The position numbers and the translations under genes are program-made. Source: Chara braunii (taxonomy: Eukaryota; Streptophyta; Charophyceae; Charales; Characeae). From it: a stretch of DNA of 63,237 bases. Below the pieces are notes generated by a model. It searched no databases and was not told where the DNA came from. It saw only the letters and a program-made list of their open reading frames with translations. Below are positions 24,276-33,284 of this stretch, piece after piece; position 1 is the stretch's first letter; each line of letters opens with the position of its first letter. Where the stretch lies: the NCBI GenBank assembly GCA_003427395.1, contig BFEA01000244.1:947031-1010267 (forward strand), written 5' to 3'.

Positions 24276-24602
24276 TCAGCCTGAACTAGTCTTTGTGGTC
24301 TTTTGGCTCATAATCAGGTTGGGCTTCACTACTAGTAAGAAGCCACATTGGGTAGGGTGACCTGAATCGTCAGAGGACTTATATGAAGGAGTTGGAAGAA
24401 GCCTAGTGTCTTTGAGGGTGGTGGATTTAAAAATTGAAGGAAGCGACAGAAGACACAAAAGACCGTCGGTTGGAATTCTATTCACAGATAAGGCTTTAAG
24501 CACCCCTCTTCTTTTGTTCCCTCCTACTATATCTTCCTTTTCTTGTCGTTTGACCTGTTCTGACGAGCACTTAATCAATATCCAGGGGAACATAAGAGAC
24601 AC
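24276..24602 (-). CDS. Small ORF conserved between the two 7-kb repeats (unknown)
   Basis: This 108-residue frame is the counterpart of 5,179-5,481. Substitutions between copies are scattered and the frame is kept over about 95 residues, with KRQEKEDIVGGNK and GHPTQCGFLLV shared. No domain is recognised. It would be a sense ORF within the LTR if the minus-strand orientation is right. Confidence 0.2.
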   Translation of the reverse strand: MSLMFPWILIKCSSEQVKRQEKEDIVGGNKRRGVLKALSVNRIPTDGLLCLLSLPSIFKSTTLKDTRLLPTPSYKSSDDSGHPTQCGFLLVVKPNLIMSQKTTKTSSG

Positions 24603-24914
24603 TCTTCAGGCATCGAGCGGTTTTCAAGCCCATTGGCTTGATTAGTTATCCTCCCATAAAAAAAGAAGGAGTCTTTCGCTGTATGTAGGGGATTAAATCT
24701 ACAGATGACTCAATCCTTCCTCCTAAAGATTTTGTTTGATTTCATGGGAAAGAGGAGTGTTGTTCTGAGGGTAATCGTTTATCTTTCGGCAAAACACTTA
24801 ATTGAAGGGGATTAACGATTCCGCTAACTGGAAAGTAAAATTTGTTCAAAAGATACAATAAAGGACAAATGATTGATCACAATAACAGTCTTCCAAGAGG
24901 CTCGGCTTGGTAGT

Positions 24915-25403
24915 TTATGGTGATGTCTGATTGAATACTTGAAACATTCCTACCTTGCATAACTGATAGAGGGCAGTTGCCCCAGAGGGGTCAATGTATG
25001 CGAGAATCCTAAATATGTTGAGTTGTCCTCCAGGACTATGTGAAGGGAAATCGTTCTCTGGATTCTCACCCTTGATCAGCATTCTACCTTGTATAGAGGC
25101 AACGACTATAATTGGTAATCCCATGCGCTGTATACAGAAGAGGGTTGTAACCGAGGGTTCCTCAAATACACAGTATGGCAAAGTCATCTTAGTTTTGTAA
25201 TATGTGAATGGGGGCACCGGTTGACTGTGTTCAACACGATTGCGTGAGTAGAGCGAACTTTCACAGAGCTTCGAACCGCTTGTGAACAGACGCAGAAACC
25301 TATGACACCAAGTATTATACTCGAGTAGGGGCAACAAGGGGCAACGCGAGAATTGTGAGCAGACGACATTCTGCAGTCTAGGAGCAGCGATAGGTTCTGT
25401 CAA
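24915..25403 (-). CDS. 162-residue ORF inside the right 7-kb repeat (unknown)
   Basis: The frame starts MTEPIAAPRLQNVV and contains SSLYSRNRVEHSQPVPPF and SIQGRMLIKGENPENDF. The left copy keeps about 90 residues of it (5,847-6,185) before a frame change. No signal peptide, membrane segment or known domain is evident. It may be a chance frame in a repeat of balanced composition. Confidence 0.25.
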   Translation of the reverse strand: MTEPIAAPRLQNVVCSQFSRCPLLPLLEYNTWCHRFLRLFTSGSKLCESSLYSRNRVEHSQPVPPFTYYKTKMTLPYCVFEEPSVTTLFCIQRMGLPIIVVASIQGRMLIKGENPENDFPSHSPGGQLNIFRILAYIDPSGATALYQLCKVGMFQVFNQTSP

Positions 25404-26129
25404 GACTCCGATCGTTGTATAGAGAAGATTGGAAATTCCCCTTTGGCGGTGTGGGTGACATATGAGTAAGGACTTACGAGTCGTTTAACCCGCTACACCC
25501 GGACAAGCTGCAGAAACGTCGCCATTTGGAAAGAGTGAGTCTTGCCATTCGCTTAGTCTAGGCGTTGCCATCCTTGCCTGTATTCTGTGGACTATTCGAG
25601 CTAAGCTCACTCCCGTTATTGTCACAGGGAAAACCCGCTATATGCAGACTATGGTGGATTGTATATTATCACGGGGTAAAGGCCGCTGACCAGAGGGATG
25701 TTCTGCATAATAATCTGGTAAAATGGTTGCTCTTCAAACCATCACTTAATTTTCTGTCATAATTCAATTTGTTTGAGCATTCTGAGTAACTTTAATCCCC
25801 ATCCAGAACTCTCTTAGGACAGGGTATCACAACCCTTGAGTGCAGTGCATAGTGAAAAACTATGCAATCCTAGTCAACTTAAGCAGAAAATCGACGACAG
25901 ACTAGATAAATGTCAATCTACCAAAGAACCTAACAACAGAGTGGCTCACTAAGATCTTAAGCATTTAACTGACCCTAAAAGCTTCGACTGTTAATTGTCT
26001 ATCGGAAAAGAGGCGTATTTGTGTATAAGTTCAGGAACCAAGCAACTGATTTTTAGTCTGACCATCCTCTGTACTTTCCTTGTGCTTCGAGGAAGCAAGG
26101 CAGGAAAAACAATCCTCCTTTTTCAACAA

Positions 26130-27460
26130 ACTACCTCGCGGGAAGAATCATGTGTAGTGAGGATATCCTCGTTATACCACTCATGCTCTACTAGAATAAA
26201 ATAGAAGGCTGGCATAAACGAGTCATTGATGACATTCAACGCTATTTAAGAATAATAAAGGAGAACACACTCATGTTTGTGAAAAATCAGAGGTTCATTG
26301 AGTATGTGGTTCACTTTCATGGGTCGAACGAAAAACTACACAGTACCTACTCGACTCTAAAGAAGATTGAACATTTCAGGATGAAGTTAGAAAGAGTGTA
26401 AAAGCGCCTTGGCAACTTTCCTCAAGGACTTCGTATACACCAATCGGAAAGAGTTACTGAATGATCAGCATTATTCGTGCCCTGCTATTAGACAATTAGT
26501 ATTCAGCAACTTATTAATTCAGCAACATTCAGTGATCGGAGGTGTTACCAAAATACCCATTGAAAATCAATTGTCATCCAGTTACTTTATTTGTCCTAGA
26601 GATCAGTATCAATCAAGTAGTAGCATCACCAAAAGACACTGAGATTAGTTTCGATATCCACGCTTGCCCATGAATGTAGTTTAGCAATTCCCGATCAGTG
26701 GGTCAGTCTTGGTCAATCTCAATCAGATAGCTCTCAAAGAGGTTTTTCAGTATCAGTATGTCAGTGTAGTTGGTTTCAAACGAGGAGATTTGTCAATCTT
26801 TGTAGTCCTTACAGAGTTCGCAGAGGGTACCATCCACGACACGTGAGTCTATTTGAAAAAAGGTAAAGAAACTCATGAGCACTTTGACTCATTCTGGGTC
26901 TCGACAACCAAATACCTTGAGGGGAAAGAGAGGGAGCTAGATAAGAGTGGTGTCAAGCTGAAATGCAACTTTGGACTCAAGCTCTACACGGATTATCCCA
27001 GACCTCTTGTCGCTTTTTCTCTCACAGTCGGCTCATATTGGGTTATTTGGTAGATCTGGCCAAAAGGTATATTTTTCCTGCAGCGATTGATTACGAGGTG
27101 GTGACCGAACCCTCCGAGTTTCGACATCTTAGACAAGGGATTTTCTCTCATCCATATCTTCCTACTCTATGGAAGGAATTATGTGTTATAGTTGACTTCC
27201 GTATTGTGGGACTTGCCATGGATGAAAGTGCTCTGAGGTTGCAGGTTTTAGTTGACTTCACATTCAGAGGCCACAATCTCAAGAGTTACATAGGCACGAA
27301 TCGAGACACAAGAGACGCACTGTCGAATGAGAGATTGATGAGGAGACTCTTAAGGGATGAGTGGGGACTCTTGACTAGCGTTGGCCGTGTCCACTTATCT
27401 GTACTTTATGAGATTATTATGAGTTTTCACTCTACCCTCATTTATCCTTGTCTGTCTTGA
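26130..27460 (+). pseudogene. Plus-strand coding region in the right 7-kb repeat (unknown protein)
   Basis: The longest intact piece is 26,963-27,460 (165 residues). Its coding-like part starts near 27,045 with DLAKRYIFPAAIDYEVV and runs through NERLMRRLLRDEWGLLTSVG to the stop. A second frame (26,853-27,053) supplies KKGKETHEHFDSFWVS and CNFGLKLYTDYPRP. An earlier frame near 26,270-26,400 supplies FVKNQRFIEYVVHFHGSN. The same pieces appear in the left copy, so a plus-strand gene of at least ~430 codons once ran through this end of the repeat. It is antisense to the presumed LTR transcript. I do not recognise the family. Confidence 0.4.
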
Positions 27461-27559
27461 GTCAGTCAGTCCTGCTTAATTTGCATTGACTCTACTTGAT
27501 GATTGTGTTTTTTGATGATTTTGTCACAGTTCTCAAAATTAACAAATTGGCCAAATCGA

Positions 27560-27705
27560 TACATGCATGACACACCAGAATTTCATGTTTATTATTCGTG
27601 TGATCTTTGCTGTTCCGAATCAAAATAAAAGATGATATGACACACTAGAATTCCATGTTTATTATTCGTGTGATCTTTGTTGTTCCGAATCAAAATAAAA
27701 TATTC
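27560..27705. repeat. 65-bp tandem duplication near the outer end of the right 7-kb repeat
   Basis: A unit beginning ATGACACACCAGAATTTCAT and continuing TTATTATTCGTGTGATCTTTG to TTCCGAATCAAAATAAAA is present twice in a row. The left copy (8,500-8,570) has one unit. Confidence 0.75.
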
Positions 27706-27999
27706 CTAAGACTGGGACCGGCGAAGACCGCAATTAAAGGGTCTCGCTCGAAGCCGGACACAACGGGAAGGGATTTGCTTCAATTAATTTATTTTATTTA
27801 TTGCAAACTTTCAGCAAAATACTGCATGAGAGTCTGTTGGCTTTTTGGTCGCTCAAAAAGGCCTGACTGAAAAAAATGTGACACCGGTCGCACTCGCGGA
27901 GGGCCAAAAAGAAGCGGGTTTTTCGTTCGTGGTGTGGTCCTTCAAAAACCATACGGACACTGCCCGACTTTCCTTTTCTTGTGTAGCATACTCCGCTTT

Positions 28000-28236
28000 T
28001 CATGTAACGAAAAGTAGTGCGTCGACTTTGCCGCAAAACGCACTCCGCGATGGGATCCCCAGAAATGCTTTTCCAAGCTTTCTAAAATAGTTGGTCCGAT
28101 TTTCGTGGGCAAACCACTTTTCCATCTGCAAAGTTGTGGGGTCCTTGCCTAAGATCAAAAAATCATGCGGGAGAAGGTTCAAGGCCCAGGGAATCTGCCT
28201 CACCAATGTCAGAAGTAGAAACATCACGATGATGGC
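28000..28236 (-). CDS. Probable exon of an unidentified membrane-protein gene
   Basis: On the minus strand a pyrimidine tract, TTTCTTCTTTGCAG, forms a good 3' splice site ending at 28,237. The frame that follows reads AIIVMFLLLTLVRQIPWAL, a hydrophobic helix, then FLILGKDPTTLQMEKWFAH and YFRKLGKAFLGIPSRS, up to a stop at 28,000. Coding from the neighbouring piece (28,276-28,400) supplies another hydrophobic helix. I cannot name the family. It could be one of several ion-channel or transporter types. Confidence 0.4.
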   Translation of the reverse strand, partial: AIIVMFLLLTLVRQIPWALNLLPHDFLILGKDPTTLQMEKWFAHENRTNYFRKLGKAFLGIPSRSAFCGKVDALLFVT

Positions 28237-28275
28237 CTGCAAAGAAGAAACATAAAGCAAAGTACCCCCGCGCAA

Positions 28276-28400
28276 TCAGCTCTTATAAAATTCAATGGTA
28301 GCTGACATGTAGGTAATGAGAATGGCGCAAAGCACCATAACTTGAAGTACGACTGGCCAATACCCTACAGGTGTTTCCACCGCTCCGTCAGTGTACCTGC
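28276..28400 (-). CDS. Second probable exon of the membrane-protein gene
   Basis: The minus strand reads DGRYTDGAVETPVGYWPVV, then LQVMVLCAILITYMSATIEF, a predicted membrane helix, and YKS before a TGA at 28,276. A splice donor should lie shortly before that stop, but no clear GT is visible. Either a non-canonical donor is used or the gene is decayed here. The acceptor of the next piece is only ~40 bases away. Confidence 0.3.
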
Positions 28401-28440
28401 CATCTTCAAGGGTAGCATCCGTTTAAGAATGCAGAAAACA

Positions 28441-28960
28441 GACTACTATCTTAACTCGTTCTATTAAACTTTCCTCGAAAAAATGGGTTCTCGCCAATCG
28501 CTGGATTTTTTTGATTGAATTTTTACAAATTTTAAAATTTTGAAAACATCAGCAAATTTCCGAAAAAAAGTAGGTTGTAAAACATTGCAATATTAACAGC
28601 GTTTGCCTGAGGACCATGTCGAAATTCACAACTAAATAGTAAATTTAAGAAAAAAATAAAAATAAGAATGAAATATCTCTTTAGGGCATTTGGAGGTGTT
28701 GTCTGATTTCTTAAGAATTTCGAATTTTCAAAGATAATAAAAAGATCCGAAAAACAACTATGTACAAAATTGCAATACAAACAACTTTTGCCCGAGGGTC
28801 TTGGAGAAATTGCCAACCAAATTCGAGAAAAAAAAAAAAAAAAACGACGTTGGCTCCTACAAAGTTGTACCCTAGGACTGGTTATCGCCGAATACAACGT
28901 ACAAGGACCCTACGTTTTTTCCGGGTAGTCTATATTGTCCTAACCACAAAGTAGTCCTAG
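28441..28960. mobile_element. Element related to the foldback family by its core motif; ends not fixed
   Basis: Two plus-strand copies of the core occur, near 28,585-28,630 (GCAATATTAACAGCGTTTGC) and 28,765-28,815 (GCAATACAAACAACTTTTGC). Each is followed by GAGG and a copy-specific tail, then AT-rich filler. The possible right end is CAAAGTAGTCCTAG at 28,960, whose reverse complement starts CTAGGACTACTT. The left end may be near GACTACTATC at 28,441. No 8-bp duplication was found at these limits, so the boundaries are provisional. Confidence 0.4.
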
Positions 28961-29081
28961 CTCCACGGTACCGGACCAGAGAAAACAGGCCCAAAGACCA
29001 AATCAGCAGCGGGTCCCCCGAATGGGATGGGCCCACTTATTCGAAATGCCGAACAGGTTCCCACCAGATTTCCAGCTCAAG

Positions 29082-29506
29082 TTTTTTTTTTTTTTTTTTT
29101 CAGGGCGATGGTGTTGAGGTATTGTCATCGGACTAGCCAGCCCAGGTAAATTCAATATCGTGTCTAATCTGACATTGGGTGGCCTTTTCAGCCCAGGGTG
29201 GCCTTGATTGCCTTCAGGGAACCCCCAATGGGGGACACCGGCCAGGGGACAGCCGGTAGCAGAGGGACGGAGCATCATCTGAGTGGCCAGTCGCTGAGTG
29301 GCCAGTCGCTGTGCCTTCCCGATTACCCCTCCCCCTATGAACATCAGCAGACACTGCTTTTTAATGCCAAATGGGGGGACCAACGGGCTATCTCTAGGTG
29401 GCGGGCGCCAAGCATGCCCAGGAAGGTACATGAGGCCAACGGGGATTGAACCCAAGACCTCCTGAATGCCACTTGCGTGCCTTACCAACTGAGCTAGGCC
29501 GCTGGA
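29082..29506 (-). mobile_element. tRNA-derived SINE with poly(A) tail and perfect 11-bp target duplication
   Basis: On the minus strand the element starts with a tRNA-like head. Box A is TAGCTCAGTTGG (about 29,486-29,497) and box B is GGGTTCAATCCC (about 29,438-29,449). The body ends in 19 A residues (29,082-29,100). The flanking plus-strand sequence TCCAGCTCAAG occurs at 29,071-29,081 and again at 29,507-29,517, an exact duplication. The two boxes are an internal RNA polymerase III promoter, and mobilisation would need a LINE in trans. A 15-bp internal duplication (GAGTGGCCAGTCGCT) lies near 29,280. The perfect duplication and intact tail suggest a fairly recent insertion. Confidence 0.88.
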
Positions 29507-29518
29507 TCCAGCTCAAGC

Positions 29519-29660
29519 TGTAAAGCCCCGGCAGAACGAATTGTAATTCTGCAAATTTTGAAAAATGATGTCATCACCCTTCAAGATACAATCCTTGTTT
29601 TTATGCATAGCCTGACAGTACACCTTCACCGGAGCGACAACCCCGATACGGCCACTCCAG
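29519..29660 (-). CDS. Probable exon of the same or a neighbouring minus-strand gene
   Basis: The minus strand is open for WSGRIGVVAPVKVYCQAMHK, then NKDCILKGDDIIFQNLQNYN and SFCRGFTA before a stop. The text is balanced and non-repetitive, unlike the surrounding DNA, and it lies upstream of the membrane-protein pieces on the same strand. The SINE would sit in the intron between them. There is no recognised domain, and the splice sites are uncertain. Confidence 0.35.
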
Positions 29661-29863
29661 TCCAGTCCTTCACTTGGTGCGAGTAAAGTAGACCACTTTT
29701 CTCAGGGGTATGGCTAACTTTGGAAAACGTAGTGAGTCGTTATCCATCAGTCAAATGCATCCTCACAAGACTGTCGTGGCTCAACCTCCTGATGAGTCGG
29801 TGAAAGTCCGATGAACAAGTCCCGAACAGTCGTGCTTTTTTGTGAAGTTGTGTATAGCGAACA

Positions 29864-29882
29864 TGACACACAGACACACACA

Positions 29883-29919
<37 letters not shown>

Positions 29920-29939
29920 AGGAGGCAAGATATAACGCC

Positions 29940-29993
<54 letters not shown>

Positions 29994-30010
29994 GCAAGAT
30001 ATAACGCCCG
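29864..30010. repeat. CA and GA microsatellites with a 21-bp repeat on both sides of the GA run
   Basis: A (CA)n run (29,864-29,915) is followed by GGAGGCAAGATATAACGCCC (29,921-29,940), a (GA)n run of about 25 units (29,942-29,991), and the same 20-mer plus G again (29,990-30,010). The exact repetition implies that one block was duplicated and the GA run then expanded between the copies. Confidence 0.9.
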
Positions 30011-30467
30011 AATATGGTCCTGTGATACGCACGCCTCGTACTCTCAGCCAGCTATCACACCCACGAGTAGCCTCAGAACGATAATAATACATAACCCCTT
30101 CCGTGTAATCGTTTTAGAACAAATTAGCGAGAGGTGCGCCGTGTAATCTGATGAGAGCTGCAGCATCTCATTACTCCCATGCTGCTCCCAATGGTAGTTC
30201 GCGCTTGGCCTGCATATTGGTATTCTTTCAGCTCTCTATACAGTCTCTTCAGCTGATTTCTTCTCAACGATCTTTGCGGCGTTTGCGCGAATATCCTTGC
30301 CACAAGTATGTATCTCTTTTATGCTCAGATGTGAAAAAGAAACGTGAGCAAGTCAGTACAACGAAATTCATTACACCGAGGTACGGTCAAGAGAATGTGA
30401 GCGCGCGACTGGTTCGAGGTGACGAGTCTTATGAGCAGGAAGTTTCTTCGCAGGCGATATTAGACTC
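30011..30467. other. Region downstream of the dynein gene (presumed 3' untranslated/intergenic)
   Basis: On the minus strand this follows the dynein stop codon. No AATAAA was seen. A plus-strand frame of 106 residues (30,151-30,471) ends inside the last codons of the dynein gene. It shows no known domain and is probably chance. Confidence 0.4.
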
Positions 30468-33164
30468 CTAGTCCGACAGGGCCGCAATGAGTGCTGCACC
30501 GCGCATGATCCAGTGACTTGCAGGTTTATCAGTTGGAATTCTGATGCTCGTCAGGAAGTTCGTAGAGTGGCCTGTTGTGGCTAGGATCCCTTTACGCTCA
30601 GTTGTTCGATAAACCGGGCAATCATAGCAGTGACGTGTGTGTAAGTCCCTTGCTGGAACGGGTTTCAACCACATAACGGGCGCCGAGGCGTAGAGTCTCC
30701 CAAGTTTTGATTCACAGAGCATCTTAGTGTGCTCGTCCCAGGAGCAGCCCTCGCAGTGGAGGCCTCGAATATAAACCCCTTCTTCTGGCCCGACAGGGTA
30801 GTTGTTATGGTCCATGTCTAACATCTCGGAATCGAACCCGACGGTGTCGATCGGTATTTTGTACTTTCGCGCGTAGTTTTGCAGTGTAGCCGTCAAGAAG
30901 GACTGAGCGAAGAAGAAGCCGGATATCCAATGAACTGCGGGCCTTCCTCGTTCGTACCACGTTTGGAGCGCTTGAAGCCTGGCAAGAAGGTCTGTAACGT
31001 ACGATCCGAGTGGCTTGAGGGAGGGATAGGATACTTTTAGCCACACCTGGGGTACCTGGTTGAGGGTAAGGCGACGATATGTGGTTTCGAGGTCGGTCGA
31101 CATCAACACGAGCCCCTGCAGAGCCTTAGCGAGAAGTTGAAGCGACGTTCGCGCAACATTCAGCAGACGGTTGTACCGGGACATTTCTTGGCACAGTGTT
31201 GTGTTCATGCTCTCCTCATACAGTATCGGAAACTTCTTCTGACAAGCTTCTAGATCAAAGTTTTGAGGCAGTTTGTTAAGGATGTCCCTCGCCAATTGCA
31301 CGACGTTATCTTCAATCGTTCCCGCTAAACCTTTCCCACCGCGTTGTATCGAAGCTGGTTTTGCAAGTTTGGTTCCTTTGCCGGCTGGGTTGATCCCAGG
31401 CCTGTTCCCATCGTATGCAGCGGTTATTACCAACATTGAGCCCAAAAGCTGGCTGGTATCATGCATATCCTTGCTGATATTAGCATTGGGGTGGAGGCCG
31501 AAGGCCTCTGGATCGGCGACCAACGGTAACGTTTGAACGTACTCGATGTATGACTCTCGCGACCCTGCTGAAGGAACGTAATATATTCCGGATTCCGATA
31601 GCCTGTAGTTTGGCCGCAGTATATCCAAACAATAGACCCGGCGCAGAATGGTGTGGAGAAGCGTTCTGTCCCTATCATCTGTTACTCGGCCGCCGTAATT
31701 GCATTCGCCAGTTACATATCTGAGGGCTTCTAGGGGCAGCTCTCGGGACATATGTTCTGGGTTCTCGCTGTCACTGTCGCGATAATCTCGGCTGTCCTGA
31801 AGCAACCCGTTGTTATCCTTGACCGTATTCTCATCGTTGTACATCGTTGCCGCATCATCGATGAACATCTTAAGCTGACGCGCACTGATCCGAAAATCCC
31901 CATCATCAAAGCTATAAGGAATGTTCCAGCCTAAGGGCCCGAACCTTCTTCGCTCTTGAACCACGGCGTGGAGAAAACAGAGTCCAAAGAGAAGTGCTTT
32001 AAATGATTTGGGTCTTTTCGACGTTTCGAAAAATTCGTCTGAGGCAACGGGGTCTAATCCGAATGATCTTCTCATGTTATTCCGCAATCCCTTGGGAGGC
32101 TCGTTCGTCATTTTCACGCTGCTCTGCAGGATGGACACAGGGAACTTTGAGCTCGGATAGGATGTCATCCAAAGTCGGAAGTCAGGATGGACTGTTTCTG
32201 GATTGATGTTTTCAGTCAAATTCTCAAGCGACGGCATCCAGGACGGCGCCAGATGGCAGTTCTGAAGGAGCACCCAGGCACCCGCCAATACAGCATCGGC
32301 GATAATGGCGGCGGCCTTGGGTCCTTGTCCTTGACCTAAGGAGATCGGGTAAATTTTATCGGACATATCTCGTTCGTAAGCGAACTGCAGCAATCCAGAC
32401 GTGGGATCACTTCCCGATGATAGGACGAACAACAGTGGGCAATTGGGTGACGATTCCGCGTAGCATGCGGCTAAGCTGACAGCAGGGTGCTCCACGAACT
32501 GGCGGCCCATTATCTCGACAACGAAGTCCTGCAGAGCTGAAGCCACTTTATCAGGCCTGATGCATCGCACAATAAGCAGCTTTTGGAAGCTGCTGAGCTT
32601 GTCATATGGCTTCGGAAACCGTATTCTCTGTGGCTCTGGCCCAATACTTATTTCCCTCCAGTCACGCTCGTGAGTGGGGATGGACAAAGCCAGCCCCGAA
32701 AAACCCGGCAGCCTCGCTAGGTGGCAAACTTCTTCCCATTGCTTATCTGACAGCCAGTCCTTCGCAGGGTTCTTATATTCACCAGGCCCTCCTATCGATC
32801 CCATGACAAGGAAGGTCAACTCGTCCTTATCTACTAGGCCACGGCCGCCGAGGATGCGTGTAGTCAACAAGAACCCGAAAAGGAGTTTGTCCTTCTCAAA
32901 AAGCGAACGACACACGTTGCAGTAGAGGGAGTACGTGAAATGCTTATGGATGTGTTCCAGCCTCTGATTCACAGTTGCTGCCCGAGAACTTCCTGCAACG
33001 CTCAATACGAACAGGTTAATGAACCATGCAAGGCTGTACTGATACATGGGATCGATCATGACCAGATCCGAGATGCAGAAAAAAAGAGTCGCCGTGTAGT
33101 CACCGCATAACTTGTACACTCTCCGTGCATGGTCTATTTTACGCTCTGTCTGATCGGCCAGAAT
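30468..33164 (-). CDS. Axonemal dynein heavy chain, C-terminal exon (inner-arm, DNAH3/7/12-like)
   Basis: This is the motor end of a dynein heavy chain, which slides microtubules in cilia and flagella. The frame is open to 33,284 (938 codons), but homology begins at residue 41. That is exactly after TTTGTGTGTTCAG, a good 3' splice acceptor in phase 0, so I place the exon start at 33,164. Visible landmarks: end of AAA5 (residues 62-95, TLFFCISDLVMIDPMYQYSL); LLFVLSSGSDPTSG (284-297); ISLGQGQGP (315-323); GAWVLLQNCHLAPSWMPSLE (335-354) of AAA6/D6; LWMTSYPSSKFPVSILQ (371-387); KMTNEPPKGL (391-400); QERRRFGPLGWNIPY (443-457); YVTGECNYGGRVTDD (523-537); and C-terminal-domain WISGFFFAQSFL (786-797). 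It has no stops over 2.7 kb, so it is under constraint. Residues ~480-514 are an acidic Asp/Glu/Asn-rich insert not usual in the family. The remaining two thirds or more of the gene is not seen in this window. Confidence 0.93.
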   Translation of the reverse strand: MLADQTERKIDHARRVYKLCGDYTATLFFCISDLVMIDPMYQYSLAWFINLFVLSVAGSSRAATVNQRLEHIHKHFTYSLYCNVCRSLFEKDKLLFGFLLTTRILGGRGLVDKDELTFLVMGSIGGPGEYKNPAKDWLSDKQWEEVCHLARLPGFSGLALSIPTHERDWREISIGPEPQRIRFPKPYDKLSSFQKLLIVRCIRPDKVASALQDFVVEIMGRQFVEHPAVSLAACYAESSPNCPLLFVLSSGSDPTSGLLQFAYERDMSDKIYPISLGQGQGPKAAAIIADAVLAGAWVLLQNCHLAPSWMPSLENLTENINPETVHPDFRLWMTSYPSSKFPVSILQSSVKMTNEPPKGLRNNMRRSFGLDPVASDEFFETSKRPKSFKALLFGLCFLHAVVQERRRFGPLGWNIPYSFDDGDFRISARQLKMFIDDAATMYNDENTVKDNNGLLQDSRDYRDSDSENPEHMSRELPLEALRYVTGECNYGGRVTDDRDRTLLHTILRRVYCLDILRPNYRLSESGIYYVPSAGSRESYIEYVQTLPLVADPEAFGLHPNANISKDMHDTSQLLGSMLVITAAYDGNRPGINPAGKGTKLAKPASIQRGGKGLAGTIEDNVVQLARDILNKLPQNFDLEACQKKFPILYEESMNTTLCQEMSRYNRLLNVARTSLQLLAKALQGLVLMSTDLETTYRRLTLNQVPQVWLKVSYPSLKPLGSYVTDLLARLQALQTWYERGRPAVHWISGFFFAQSFLTATLQNYARKYKIPIDTVGFDSEMLDMDHNNYPVGPEEGVYIRGLHCEGCSWDEHTKMLCESKLGRLYASAPVMWLKPVPARDLHTRHCYDCPVYRTTERKGILATTGHSTNFLTSIRIPTDKPASHWIMRGAALIAALSD

Positions 33165-33284
33165 CTGAACACACAAATCATCCAGATCGGAAACCCAACG
33201 ACATTGAATTTTGAGATTTAGAAACAAACGGCATCGGGGATGGCTTGCAAAATCACTGGCTCCCGTATCAGGCCGGCTGCCCAA

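Larger units (their letters stand above)
20794..27883 (-). mobile_element. 7.1-kb long terminal repeat, right copy (probable 5' LTR on the minus strand)
   Basis: This is the second copy of the 7-kb repeat. On the minus strand it begins TGTCACATTTTTTTC and ends TGACA, an inverted TGTCA/TGACA pair as expected for LTR ends. It is followed by a PBS-like sequence and a gag-like ORF. Open frames on both strands are less damaged than in the left copy: 162 residues minus at 24,915, and 165 residues plus at 26,963. A 65-bp tandem duplication is present at 27,565-27,700. The right flank CCGGT has no matching partner in the window. Confidence 0.55.

Noticed and set aside
29430-29500. A functional tRNA gene
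   Set aside because: The A and B boxes are present, but the anticodon arm is poor and the sequence continues into a SINE body with a poly(A) tail and target duplication.
30151-30471. 106-residue plus-strand ORF converging on the dynein stop
   Set aside because: No recognisable motif, and its end overlaps the dynein coding sequence in antisense. Probably chance.
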